DNA of 64,000 nt from Achromobacter dolens (GCF_902859745.1 NZ_CADIJW010000018.1:33889-97888), one strand, 5' to 3'. Counted from the first letter of the stretch, positions 25,938-34,983 are shown. Program-made: numbers and translations. Notes: generated from the sequence alone by a model not told the origin.

Positions 25938-28106
25938 ATGACTCATTCCTTCCCGTCCTCGCCCTTCGTCCGCGCCATCCTGCTGGCAGCCGCCAGCCTC
26001 GGCGCGCCCGCCATGGCCGCCGAGACCGCCGCGCAGCTTCCCGCCATTCGCGTCACGGCCGAAGACGCCGCCGTCGACGACGGCCGCCTGCATGCCATTG
26101 GCGCCGCGCCGCCGCCGGCGACGCTCGACCATACGGTCACGCAATCGGTGTCGGTGGTGGATCGCCAGGACCTCGACCGGCTCAGCGCCATCAGCACGCT
26201 CGAACTGTTGGGCAGAATTCCGAACGCCACCATCAATCTGGGCGGCGGCATTGGCGGCACCTTGTTCCTGCGCGGCATGGACACGCTCGATATGCGGGTA
26301 CCCGTGTTCATCGACGGCGATCGCTTTCGCGGCCGCAACAAATTGCAGTTCATGCTCATCAGCCCCACCGAGCTGGAAGCGGTCGAGGTGGTGCGGGGGC
26401 CTGATTCGGCACGCTTTGGCAGCGATGGGCTGGGGGGCTTGATCAACTTCGTCACCAAGCGCGCCCGTGGCAACCTGGATCACGGGTTCACCGTGAACGG
26501 CGGCGAGGTGTCGACCACCTGGCAGAGCAATGGCAATGGCAGGCAGGCCAACGCGGCGCTGGAGGCGGCCGGCGATGGCTTCGACCTGCGCGTCTATGCC
26601 ACCGGACGGCGCGCCGGCAACTTCCGCAGCGCCGAGGGCGCAGTGCCGAACAGTGATTTCCGCAGCGCGGGCGGCGGCATCGTGCTGGGCTACATGCCGG
26701 ATGCGCGCCAACGTATCGAGATCAGCGGCCGCATGGCGCACGTCAACGAAGGCTGGGCGGGCACCGTGCCGCCCTATCCGCTGGCCAGAACGCGCAGCAA
26801 TCCCCTGAACGTCAAGCAGGGAAGGCTGGCCTATCGGGGCGAGTTCGACGGCGCGATCAGCGAATTGCGCGCCAGCGTCTACGTCAACGAATTCGACACC
26901 ACGCTGGTGGTGCACAACCAGGCCAACCCGGATCGCGTGCTGGACGTGCAGCGCCACGTGCCGGGGCCGCTGGCGTATGGGGGCAGCCTGGCTGCAACCC
27001 TTCCGTGGGCCAGTGTCGCCACCACGGTCGGCATGGATTTCATGCATGAAAACTGGCCCGGCCAGGAACGGCGCACACAGGTGACGCTGCGCCAACCGGA
27101 CGGCGCCACCCGCATCGCTCGCGGCGACTGGGTGCCCAGCGGACCGTCCCGCTACCAGACCAATATCGGCGCCTTCCTGAGCAATGAGTGGACGATTTCG
27201 CCAAAGTGGACGTTGACCGCCGGCGGCCGCCTGGATTGGTACCGTTCCGATGTCGACCTTTCCCCCCTGCCGTCGCCCGATCTGCTGCCGGCGTTCCGCG
27301 CGGCGCGCAACAACCAGCAGACCGCCACGACCGGCAGCCTGGGGGTGTCGTATCGCGCTACGCAGGTGGTCGAACTGCTGGGCAGCGTAGGCAATTCGTT
27401 CCGCATGCCGTGGATCTTCGACATGTTCGACGCCGGCTTCACGGGCGCGAGCTATTCCTTCCCCAACCCCCGGCTCAAGCCCGAGCGCGGCACCAACGTG
27501 GACATCGGCACCCGCCTGCATTTCGAGGATGCCAGCGTTGGCCTGACCGCGTTCCGCAGCGATTTCCGCGACTTCATCGAGAACGTCAACACCCAGTACA
27601 ACGGCCTGCCCGCCACCCAAAAGGCGAATGTGGGCAAGGTCCGGGTGCAGGGGGTGGAAAGCGACTGGCGCTGGCAGGTGACGCGCGCGCTCAACCTGTA
27701 TGGCAGCGCCGGCTACCTGCATGCCACCAACCGCATCACCCACCGGCCGCTGCCCTCCATCGCCACGCTCAGCGGCCTGATGGGGGTGCAGTACGTCGGG
27801 CCGAATGACGCCTATGCATTCGGCGCCGAATTGCAGTGGGCCAAGGGGCAGGGCCGTTATGACGACCGCAAGGAATACCCGGCGGCCGGCTTTGGCGTGG
27901 TCAACCTGTCCGCGCAATTGCAGTTGGACCGGCTGGGCTTGCCGAGGGTGGGCAATACCCAGGCGGTGTTCAGCATCAACAACCTGTTCGACCGCGCGTA
28001 TCGCACCGCCGCCACGGCGTCGAATGTCAATTACCCCATGACGGGCCTGAACCCGTTGCTGCAGCCGGGGCGCAGCGTCAATGTGACGTTGCGGACACGG
28101 TTCTGA
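25938..28106 (+). CDS. TonB-dependent outer-membrane receptor, copy 1
   Basis: A 722-residue receptor. The signal peptide (FVRAILLAAASLG...AMA) is followed by a TonB-box-like LPAIRVTAED, the plug domain (SVSVVDRQDLDRL, VVRGPDSARFGSDGLGGLI) and a 22-strand-type barrel ending in NVTLRTRF with the terminal Phe needed for outer-membrane assembly. There is no N-terminal STN signalling domain. The start is the ATG at 25938; the frame is open slightly further from a TTG. It is highly similar to the next gene along its whole length. Operon position behind a FecCD-type importer makes a metal chelate the likely ligand. Confidence 0.93.
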   Translation: MTHSFPSSPFVRAILLAAASLGAPAMAAETAAQLPAIRVTAEDAAVDDGRLHAIGAAPPPATLDHTVTQSVSVVDRQDLDRLSAISTLELLGRIPNATINLGGGIGGTLFLRGMDTLDMRVPVFIDGDRFRGRNKLQFMLISPTELEAVEVVRGPDSARFGSDGLGGLINFVTKRARGNLDHGFTVNGGEVSTTWQSNGNGRQANAALEAAGDGFDLRVYATGRRAGNFRSAEGAVPNSDFRSAGGGIVLGYMPDARQRIEISGRMAHVNEGWAGTVPPYPLARTRSNPLNVKQGRLAYRGEFDGAISELRASVYVNEFDTTLVVHNQANPDRVLDVQRHVPGPLAYGGSLAATLPWASVATTVGMDFMHENWPGQERRTQVTLRQPDGATRIARGDWVPSGPSRYQTNIGAFLSNEWTISPKWTLTAGGRLDWYRSDVDLSPLPSPDLLPAFRAARNNQQTATTGSLGVSYRATQVVELLGSVGNSFRMPWIFDMFDAGFTGASYSFPNPRLKPERGTNVDIGTRLHFEDASVGLTAFRSDFRDFIENVNTQYNGLPATQKANVGKVRVQGVESDWRWQVTRALNLYGSAGYLHATNRITHRPLPSIATLSGLMGVQYVGPNDAYAFGAELQWAKGQGRYDDRKEYPAAGFGVVNLSAQLQLDRLGLPRVGNTQAVFSINNLFDRAYRTAATASNVNYPMTGLNPLLQPGRSVNVTLRTRF

Positions 28107-28113
28107 GCCTGTC

Positions 28114-28137
28114 GCGCGGGGCCCTGTTGCCCCGCGC
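28114..28137. terminator. Hairpin between the two TonB receptor genes
   Basis: GCGCGGGG (28114-28121) pairs with CCCCGCGC (28130-28137) around an 8-nt loop. No T-run follows, so it may attenuate rather than end transcription, or protect the upstream message. Confidence 0.35.
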
Positions 28138-28206
28138 GCCGGCTTTCATCGCCGCCGCGCAAGGCGGCGTTTCTCCGGCCTTCGGGCTTTGCCTTTGCGT
28201 TCCCGT

Positions 28207-30369
28207 ATGACTCATCCCTTTCCGCATTTGCCCCTGGTCCGCGCTTTCCTGCTCGCGGCCACCACCCTTGGCGTGCCCGCCGTGGCCGCAGAACCCGCGC
28301 AACTGCCTGCCATCCGCGTCACGGCCGGCGACGGCGCGGACGACGGCCGCCTGCACGCCATCGGCGCCGCCCCGCCGCCGGCGACGCTGGACCATGCGGT
28401 GACGCAATCGGTGTCGGTGGTCGATCGCCAGGACATCGACCGGCTCAGCCCCATCAGCACCCTGGAGCTATTGAGCCGGATTCCGAACGCCACCATCAAC
28501 CACACGGGCGGCATTGCCGGCACGGTATTCCTGCGCGGCATGAACACCAATGACATGCGGGTGCCTGTCTTCATCGACGGCAATCGCTTCCGTGGCCGCA
28601 ATACCCTGCAATTCATGCTGATCAGCCCGACCGAGCTGGAGCAGGTCGAGGTGGTGCGGGGGCCGGATTCGGCGCGCTTCGGCAGCGATGGGCTGGGCGG
28701 CCTGATCAACTTTGTCACCCGGCGCGCCCACGGCAATCTGGATCATGCATTCCAGCTCAATGGCGGCGAGGTGTCGGCGTCGTGGCGCAGCAACGCCAAC
28801 GCGCTGCAGGCCAACGCCGCGCTCGAAGCCGCCGGCGACGGCTTCGACCTGCGCGTGTATGCCACCGGCCGGCGCGCCAGCAATTTCCGCAGCGCCACCG
28901 AAGAGGTGCCCAACAGCGGTTTTCGCGGCGCGGGCGGCGGCATCGTGCTGGGCTACATGCCCGACGCGCGCCAACGCATCGAGATCAGTGGCCGCATGGC
29001 GCACGTGAACGACGATGCCGCCGGCGCGGTGCCGCCGTATCCGCTGGCCAGCAGCCATCGAGATCCGCTGGCCGTCAAGCAGGGCAAGCTCGACTATGCC
29101 GGTGAATTCGACGGCCTGGTCAGCGAGTTGCGGGCCAGCCTGTACGTCAACGAATTCGACACCACCCTGGCCGCGCACAACGAGGTAAACCCGGCCCGGG
29201 TGGTCGACGTGCGCCGCCACGTGATCGGGCCGCTGGTCTATGGCGGCAACCTCGCCGCGACCCTTCCGTGGGCCAGCGTCGCCACCACGGTCGGCATGGA
29301 TTTCATGCACGAAACCTGGCCGGGCCAGAAACTGCGCACCCGGACGACGGTGCGCCAGCCCGATGGCGCCACCACCCGGAACCGTGGCGATTGGATCCGC
29401 GGCGGACCGACCCGTTACCAGACCAACATTGGCCTGTTCCTGAGCAACGAATGGAACCCCGCGCCCAAATGGACGGTGAGCGCGGGCGGCCGCTACGACT
29501 GGTACCGTTCCGACGTTGGCCTCAGTCCGCTGCCGTCGCCCGATCTGCTGCCGGCCTTCCGCGCCGCCCGGAACAACCAGCAGACCGCCATCACCGGCAG
29601 CCTGGGGTTGTCGTACCGCGCCACCGAGGTGGTGGAACTGCTGGGCAGCGTGGGCAATTCGTTCCGCATGCCGTGGATCTTCGACATGTTCGACGCCGGC
29701 TTCACCGGAACCGGCTACACCTTTCCGAATCCCCGGCTCAAGCCCGAGCGCGGCACCAATGTGGATGTCGGCACCCGTCTGCATTTCGCCGACGCCACGG
29801 TCGGCCTGACGGCGTTCCGCAGCGACTTCCGCGATTTCATCGAGAGCGTCGACACGATGTATCTGGGGCTGCCGGCGACGCAGCGCGCGAACGTGGGCAA
29901 GGCGCGCGTGCAGGGATTCGAAAGCGACTGGCGCTGGCAAGTGACGCGCGCGCTCAACCTGTATGGCAGCGCCAGCTATCTGCACGCCACCGACCTGGTC
30001 ACCCATCGGCCGCTGCCTTCCATCGCCGCGCTCAGCGGCCTGATGGGCGTGCAGTATGTGGGGCCGAACGAGGCCTACGCCCTGAGCGGGGAACTGAAGT
30101 GGGCCAAGGGGCAGAACCGCTACGACGAGCGCAAGGAATATCCCGCCGCCGGCTTTGGCGTGGTCAACCTGTACGCGCAACTCCAGTTGGATAAGCTCGG
30201 ATTGCCACGGGCCGGCAATACCCAGGCCGTGCTGGGCGTCAGCAATCTGTTCAACCGCGCCTACCGTAGCGCGGCCACGGCCTCGAACGTGAATTACGCC
30301 ATGACGGACCAGAATCCATTGCTGCAGCCGGGGCGCAGTTTCAACCTGACGCTGCGGACGCGGTTTTGA
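28207..30369 (+). CDS. TonB-dependent outer-membrane receptor, copy 2 (tandem paralogue)
   Basis: A 720-residue receptor collinear with the preceding one, with long identical runs in plug and barrel. It shares the VVRGPDSARFGSDGLGGLI plug motif, the GNSFRMPWIFDMFDAGFTG barrel block and a terminal LTLRTRF. Differences cluster in predicted outer loops: for example, residues after TVPPYPLA versus AVPPYPLA and after TWPGQ differ, and the ends of the NTQYNGLP and DTMYLGLP segments differ. This would fit altered ligand preference. The 30-40 nt before the ATG are also similar to those of copy 1, so the duplication included the leader. No STN domain. Confidence 0.93.
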   Translation: MTHPFPHLPLVRAFLLAATTLGVPAVAAEPAQLPAIRVTAGDGADDGRLHAIGAAPPPATLDHAVTQSVSVVDRQDIDRLSPISTLELLSRIPNATINHTGGIAGTVFLRGMNTNDMRVPVFIDGNRFRGRNTLQFMLISPTELEQVEVVRGPDSARFGSDGLGGLINFVTRRAHGNLDHAFQLNGGEVSASWRSNANALQANAALEAAGDGFDLRVYATGRRASNFRSATEEVPNSGFRGAGGGIVLGYMPDARQRIEISGRMAHVNDDAAGAVPPYPLASSHRDPLAVKQGKLDYAGEFDGLVSELRASLYVNEFDTTLAAHNEVNPARVVDVRRHVIGPLVYGGNLAATLPWASVATTVGMDFMHETWPGQKLRTRTTVRQPDGATTRNRGDWIRGGPTRYQTNIGLFLSNEWNPAPKWTVSAGGRYDWYRSDVGLSPLPSPDLLPAFRAARNNQQTAITGSLGLSYRATEVVELLGSVGNSFRMPWIFDMFDAGFTGTGYTFPNPRLKPERGTNVDVGTRLHFADATVGLTAFRSDFRDFIESVDTMYLGLPATQRANVGKARVQGFESDWRWQVTRALNLYGSASYLHATDLVTHRPLPSIAALSGLMGVQYVGPNEAYALSGELKWAKGQNRYDERKEYPAAGFGVVNLYAQLQLDKLGLPRAGNTQAVLGVSNLFNRAYRSAATASNVNYAMTDQNPLLQPGRSFNLTLRTRF

Positions 30370-30464
30370 GGTTTTCCGGTCGCGGGAACCGAACCCGGCC
30401 GCGCCGGTCCATAGCCAACGGATCGGCCGCCGGCCAGTCCGCTTGATATATCAAGGAAGACCTC

Positions 30465-30620
30465 ATGTTCGGAATTGGAATCGCCCTGGCCATTCTTGGC
30501 GCCGTGTGCGTGCACGCGGCGATCGGCACGCATCGCGCCGGGTGTGAGCGCCGCGACAGTTATGCCCTGGCGGGGCTGGGCATCGTCGCGGGAAGCGGCG
30601 GCGCGTTGTTGCTGGTCTAG
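30465..30620 (+). CDS. Small two-helix membrane protein (51 residues)
   Basis: A short frame with a good ribosome site (AAGGAAG, 7 nt before the ATG). Its 51 residues form two hydrophobic helices (about 3-20 and 34-51) joined by a charged loop with HRAGCERRD. It begins 95 nt after the second TonB receptor and is closed by a strong rho-independent terminator 20 nt after its stop, which supports real expression as the operon's last gene. Function unknown. Confidence 0.6.
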   Translation: MFGIGIALAILGAVCVHAAIGTHRAGCERRDSYALAGLGIVAGSGGALLLV

Positions 30621-30640
30621 GCGCCGCGCTGGCAGGCAGG

Positions 30641-30672
30641 CGGGCGTCCCGGCCTCGGGACGCCCGTTTTTT
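30641..30672 (+). terminator. Rho-independent terminator of the iron-transport operon
   Basis: CGGGCGTCCC (30641-30650) pairs perfectly with GGGACGCCCG (30657-30666), followed by six T residues (30667-30672). The T-run reaches the stop codon of the convergent receptor gene. Confidence 0.9.
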
Positions 30673-33103
30673 ACCAGTAGTACTTCACCGACGCCACCAC
30701 CGTGCGGCCGTTGCCGTACATGCACACGCCGTACGACTGGCAGCCGCTGACATAACGCTTGTCGAACAGGTTGGCGGCGTTCAGGGCGAAACGCCAGTTC
30801 GGCATTTCATAGTGCAGGCCGGCGTCGTAGACGGTGTAGCTGGGGATCTTCAGCGAATTGTCGGCCGCGCCCGCGGCCGAGCTCTGGTAGCGCACGCCCG
30901 CGCCGGCGCCGAAGCCTTCCAGCGGCCCGGTGCGCCAGGTCCAGTCGGCCCACAGCGAGGCCATCTGGCGCGGACGCGGGATGTCCACCGGCCACTTGCC
31001 CTGGGTCTCGTCGTTGGCCTTGGTGATTTTGACGTTCTGGAACACGTAGGCGCCGACGATGGACAGTTCGGGCGTGATCTTGCCCACGGCGCTCAGCTCG
31101 ACGCCCTGCGAGCGCACCGCGCCGGTCTGCAGGTAGCTGCTGTTGGTCGGGTCGTTCGGGTTGTTGGTGACGACGTCGGTCTGCTTGATCTGGTAAATGG
31201 CGGCGTTCAGCGTCAGGTTCTTGCCGTCGGGCTGCCAGCGCAGGCCGGCCTCGATCTGTTTGCCCTGGGTCGGCTTGGCCCAGTTGCCGTCGGCCAGGCG
31301 CGTGTTCGAGACCGGGTTGAACGAGGTCGAATAGCTGACGTAGGGCGACAGGCCGTAATCGCCAAGATAGGTCAGGCCGACGCGGCCGGTGAAGGCCTGG
31401 TCCAGCTGCGCGGCGCGGGTGTCGGCCTCGCGGTCGTTCTGGCGGGTGCGGGCCCAGTCCTTGCGGCCGCCCAGCGTCAGCACCCAGCGGTCCCACTTGA
31501 TCTGGTCCTGCGCGTACAGGCCCACCGTGTTCATGACGGTATAGGTGTCGGTGCGCGGGAAGGCGTTGGGGCCGTAGAAGATCGAGCGGTTGATCGGCGT
31601 GTAGACCGGGTGGTAGACGTTGAGCGACGGCGCCAGCGCCATCCATTCGCTGTCGATGGTGGACTGGCGGCTGTATTCCAGGCCGGTCAGCAGCGTGTGT
31701 TCGAGCGCGCCGGTGCGGAATCTGGCCTCCGCCTGGTTGTCGATGTCGAAACGGCTGTAGTTGAATTGGAAGCGGCCGGCATAGCGCGTGATCGTGGCCT
31801 GGGTCGGGTCGCTGTCATCCAGGCCGCCGCCCCAGACCGAACGGTTATTCAGCTGCAGGTGCATCAGGCGCGTGTTCTGGCGCAGGGTCCAGACCGAATC
31901 CAGTTTGTGTTCCAGCGCGTAGCCGACCGACCATTGCTTCTTGTGATAGTCGTTGAAGTCCGGCTCGCCGGTATAGACGTCGCGCGAAATGCGGCCATTG
32001 GGATTGGACAGCACCGTGCCCTGGGCGGGCAGGAAATTGGTGTTGATGTCGCCCCAGTCTTCCAGGTAGGTGGCCGACAGCGTCAGGCTGGTGGCGGCGC
32101 TGGGCTGCCAGCGCAGCGACGGCGCGAACACCACGCGCTGGTCCTTGTTGGGGCCGGTCTGGGCGTTGCCGTCGCGGCCCACGCCCAGGATGCGGTACGA
32201 CAGCGTGCCGTCCTCGTTGAGGCTGTCGCCGAGGTCGAAACTGAGCTGCTTGCGGGCGTAGTTGCCGACCTGGGTCTCGATCTCGCGGATGCGCTCGCCG
32301 TTGGCCAGCTTGCTCTGCACGTCGACGATGGCGCCGGGGTCGCCCTGGCCGTACAGCACCGAGGTCGGGCCGCGCAGCACGGTGATGCTGTCGATCAGGT
32401 AGGGATCGACGCGCCAGCTGGCCAGGTTGAGCGTGTTGGGCACCTGCAGGCCGTCGACGTAGGCCGTGGGGGTGAAGCCGCGCAGGGCCGAATACCAGTC
32501 GGAACGGTTGTCCGAGCCATAGCTGGAGAAGCCGGGCACGTAGTGCAGCGCCTGGTTGATGTCGGTGGCGCCGGTCATCTCCAGCTGCTGCGCGGTGACC
32601 ACGTTGATGGTCTGCGGGATCTCGTTGAGCGCGGTGTCGGTCTTGGTGCCGGTGCGGCTGCGGCGCGCCACCAGGCCTTCGATCGCGTCGCCCCGGGTGT
32701 CGCCATAGACCGAGACGGTGGGCAGCGTGGCGGTGTCGGCGGCGGGCGGCTGCACCACCGCGGTGTTGCCGGTGATGCGCGCGACCAGGCCCGTGCCGGC
32801 CAGCAGGCGGTCCAGCGCCTGTTGCGGTGTCAGGGTGCCGCTGATGGCGGGCGCGCGCCGGTCCTGCACCGCTTCGGGCAGGTAGTAGACCTGTAGATTG
32901 GTCTGGCGGCCCAGGTGCAGCAGCGCCTGCGCCAGTGACTGGGCGGGCAGGTTGATCTTGACGGCGGCGGCTTGCGCGTGGGCGGCGGACGGCGCGGCGC
33001 CCAGGGCGACGGCGAGGGCAAGGGTCAGGGTGCCGAGGGCGGCATGCAGCGGCGTGGCGCGGGGGCGCGGGAGGCGGGTGGGCCTGGCGGAAATCTGGGT
33101 CAC
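30671..33103 (-). CDS. TonB-dependent siderophore receptor with STN signalling domain
   Basis: An 810-residue transducer-type receptor. After the signal peptide (cleavage near AHAQ) comes an STN domain (about 50-115: INLPAQSLAQALLHLG, LTPQQALDRLLAGTGL). This is followed by the TonB box region, plug (NEIPQTINVVTAQQLEMTGATD cut by position about 163-185; VLRGPTSVLYGQGDPGAI) and barrel ending SVKYYW. The plug and barrel style matches ferric hydroxamate or pyoverdine-type receptors (FpvA/FoxA/FhuE class). The STN domain should contact the FecR-like protein encoded just upstream. Expression is expected to depend on the FecI-like sigma and Fur. Confidence 0.93.
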   Translation of the reverse strand: MTQISARPTRLPRPRATPLHAALGTLTLALAVALGAAPSAAHAQAAAVKINLPAQSLAQALLHLGRQTNLQVYYLPEAVQDRRAPAISGTLTPQQALDRLLAGTGLVARITGNTAVVQPPAADTATLPTVSVYGDTRGDAIEGLVARRSRTGTKTDTALNEIPQTINVVTAQQLEMTGATDINQALHYVPGFSSYGSDNRSDWYSALRGFTPTAYVDGLQVPNTLNLASWRVDPYLIDSITVLRGPTSVLYGQGDPGAIVDVQSKLANGERIREIETQVGNYARKQLSFDLGDSLNEDGTLSYRILGVGRDGNAQTGPNKDQRVVFAPSLRWQPSAATSLTLSATYLEDWGDINTNFLPAQGTVLSNPNGRISRDVYTGEPDFNDYHKKQWSVGYALEHKLDSVWTLRQNTRLMHLQLNNRSVWGGGLDDSDPTQATITRYAGRFQFNYSRFDIDNQAEARFRTGALEHTLLTGLEYSRQSTIDSEWMALAPSLNVYHPVYTPINRSIFYGPNAFPRTDTYTVMNTVGLYAQDQIKWDRWVLTLGGRKDWARTRQNDREADTRAAQLDQAFTGRVGLTYLGDYGLSPYVSYSTSFNPVSNTRLADGNWAKPTQGKQIEAGLRWQPDGKNLTLNAAIYQIKQTDVVTNNPNDPTNSSYLQTGAVRSQGVELSAVGKITPELSIVGAYVFQNVKITKANDETQGKWPVDIPRPRQMASLWADWTWRTGPLEGFGAGAGVRYQSSAAGAADNSLKIPSYTVYDAGLHYEMPNWRFALNAANLFDKRYVSGCQSYGVCMYGNGRTVVASVKYYW

Positions 33104-33210
33104 GATGGCGCTCGATCGGGGCGGCGGTTTCCGTGAGGGAACCGGCCGGCGGGTTCATGCGGGGCGACAGCCTCCGCTTATCTGCTAAGAGCGGATCGGA
33201 CGCCGAACCC

Positions 33211-33229
33211 CGTAATGATTCTCAACTCA
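33211..33229 (-). promoter_or_regulatory. Fur-box-like site upstream of the STN receptor
   Basis: On the minus strand this 19-mer has 11 of 19 Fur-consensus bases, with a contiguous AATCATTA and a preceding TGA. It lies in the 291-nt gap between the FecR-like gene and the receptor, downstream of a GGAAAT element. Confidence 0.5.
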
Positions 33230-33246
33230 AAATGGAAACAAGATGT

Positions 33247-33252
33247 ATTTCC
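33247..33252 (-). promoter_or_regulatory. Possible FecI-type -35 element (GGAAAT)
   Basis: Minus-strand GGAAAT matches the -35 element recognised by FecI-class ECF sigma factors. The Fur-like box begins 17 nt further downstream, where the -10 would fall. About 145 nt lie between it and the receptor ATG. Confidence 0.4.
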
Positions 33253-33394
33253 GGCCGGGCGGCGCGAGGGGGCGCGAGGCGGCGGCGTTGCAACCGGCGC
33301 GGTGGCGGTCGCCGAGTGGCGCTGGCGAGGGCGGAAAGCGGGAATGCGGGGGCGGGGCGCGGAGGGCGGCCTGGACTGAAGACGCGGCGCCGGG

Positions 33395-34378
33395 TCAGCG
33401 GGCGATGATGTCGCTGCCGCCGTCGGCGCGCGGCGTCACGCGCACGGGGATCAGGGCGGGCAGGGCGGCCAGGAAGCCGCGGGTGTCGTCGATGTCGAAT
33501 ACGCCGGCGATGCGGATGCCGCGCAGCGCGGCGGCGACCCGGATGGGCTGTTCGCGGTAGCGGTTGATCTCGTCCACCACCTGCGCCAACGGCACATTGT
33601 CGAAGACCGCCTTGCCCTGCCGCCAGGCGGTGAGCGTGGCCACGTCCACGGCTTCGGCCCGCAAGGCGTCGCCCGCATGGGTCAGGCTGACGCCTTGGCC
33701 GGCGGCCAGCAGCACCCGTTCGCGCCGCCACCAGGCGCCGGTGGCAACCTCGACCGAGCCGGATTCGACCGCCACCGCCAGCCGCTGGCGGTCATAGCGC
33801 ACGTTGAAGCGGGTGCCGGTGACGCGCACGCGGCCCAGGTCGGTGTCGACGACGAAGGGCCGCGCCTTGTCCGGCGACACCTCGAACAGGATCTCGCCGG
33901 CGTGCAGCGCCACGTGCCGTTCGGCGCGGGTGTAGCGCACGTCGGCCTGGGTGGCGGTGTTCAGCGTCAGGACCGAGTCGTCCTGCAAGGCCACCCGGCG
34001 GCGCTCGCCGCGGGCGGTGGCGTAGGCCTGTTCGAACAGCGTCGGCGCCGGCCCCCAGAGCGGCCAGGCCAGACCGGCGCCGGCGGCGGCGCAGGCGGTG
34101 GCGGCCAGGCCCCAGGTCAGCCGGCGGCGTTGCGGCGATGGCGGGGGCGGCGCCGGCCGGCGCGAGAGCAGGGCGCGCAGGTCGCGGTCGGGCACGGCCT
34201 GGGTCAAGCCCCACACCTGCAGCATCTCCTGGTAGGCGCGTTCGTGCGCGGCGTCGGCCTGGCGCCAGGCCTCGAACTGGCGCCGTTCGCCGGCCGTCAT
34301 CAGGCCGCCGCGGTCGCGCGCGAACCAGTACGCGGCGGCGTCCAGGGGATCCCTCGGCAGGTTGGGAACGGATGTCAT
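33395..34378 (-). CDS. FecR-like anti-sigma/sigma-regulator
   Basis: A 327-residue inner-membrane protein. A cytoplasmic N-terminal part (about 1-85; AAYWFARDRGGLMT, RQFEAWRQADAAHERAY) is followed by one membrane helix (about 90-105). The periplasmic FecR domain contains GERRRVALQDDSVLTLNTAT and RVRVTGTRFNVR, and a STN-like tail ends in VVDEINRY and IAGVFDIDD. The start ATG overlaps the sigma-factor stop (ATGA). It transmits the signal from the receptor's STN domain to the FecI-like sigma. The order sigma-FecR-receptor is the standard surface-signalling layout. Confidence 0.92.
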   Translation of the reverse strand: MTSVPNLPRDPLDAAAYWFARDRGGLMTAGERRQFEAWRQADAAHERAYQEMLQVWGLTQAVPDRDLRALLSRRPAPPPPSPQRRRLTWGLAATACAAAGAGLAWPLWGPAPTLFEQAYATARGERRRVALQDDSVLTLNTATQADVRYTRAERHVALHAGEILFEVSPDKARPFVVDTDLGRVRVTGTRFNVRYDRQRLAVAVESGSVEVATGAWWRRERVLLAAGQGVSLTHAGDALRAEAVDVATLTAWRQGKAVFDNVPLAQVVDEINRYREQPIRVAAALRGIRIAGVFDIDDTRGFLAALPALIPVRVTPRADGGSDIIAR

Positions 34379-34878
34379 GGCGAATAGGCGTGCAGCCGGG
34401 TGTGCAGGTGGCGCATGGTACGGGTCAGGTATTTTTCCACGCTGCTGACCGACAGGCCCATGTGGCTGGCGATTTCCGGCACGGTCCAGCCTTCCAGGCG
34501 GTGCCAGGCGAAGACCGCGGCGCAGGGCTCGGGCAGTTCGTCCAGCGCCTGCCGCAGCGCGCGCGACAGTTGCGCGGTGCGCGCGCCGGCCTCGGGGCTG
34601 TCCTGCGCGGGGTGTTCGTCTTCGTCCAGGTCGTGCAGCGGCACGGCGGCGCTGCGCACTTGTTGGTGATACTGGTTGGCCAGGCCGTGGTAGATGCTGC
34701 GGTGCAGGTAGGCGCGCGGATTGCGGATGGCCGAGACGTCGCCTTCCAGCATGTTGGCGATGGCGTCGTGGGCGGTGTCCTCGACGTCGCCGCTGGCGTG
34801 GCCTTTGCGCTTCCATGTGCCCAGCAGCTCGCGATAGTAGGCGAGCCAACCGTGTTCGGCGGGGCGGGTCCGGCGCAT
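34375..34878 (-). CDS. FecI-like ECF sigma factor
   Basis: A 167-residue extracytoplasmic-function sigma factor. Region 2 (about 8-75) includes DVEDTAHDAIANML and NPRAYLHRSIYHGLANQ; region 4 (about 105-160) has LRQALDELPEPCAAVFAWHR and the HTH WTVPEIASHMGLSVSSVEKYL. It is the first gene of the sigma/FecR/receptor set, coupled to the FecR gene by a 4-nt overlap. A Fur-like box lies 42-60 nt upstream. Expected target: the promoter of the receptor gene at 33103. Confidence 0.92.
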   Translation of the reverse strand: MRRTRPAEHGWLAYYRELLGTWKRKGHASGDVEDTAHDAIANMLEGDVSAIRNPRAYLHRSIYHGLANQYHQQVRSAAVPLHDLDEDEHPAQDSPEAGARTAQLSRALRQALDELPEPCAAVFAWHRLEGWTVPEIASHMGLSVSSVEKYLTRTMRHLHTRLHAYSP

Positions 34879-34919
34879 GCGGGGGCAACGTGGAAGGGAC
34901 GAAGCCGCCGATTATTGCA

Positions 34920-34938
34920 AATAAGAATAATTCTTGTA
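34920..34938. promoter_or_regulatory. Fur-box-like site upstream of the FecI-like gene
   Basis: This 19-mer matches the Fur consensus at 12 of 19 positions and carries the near-palindrome AAGAATAATTCTT. It stands in an AT-rich patch otherwise unlike the surrounding DNA, which supports iron control of the sigma factor. Confidence 0.5.
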
Positions 34939-34983
34939 AAGCCAGCCGGGGCGCGCGGGCTGCCGCCCCGGCTGGCGCCGCCG

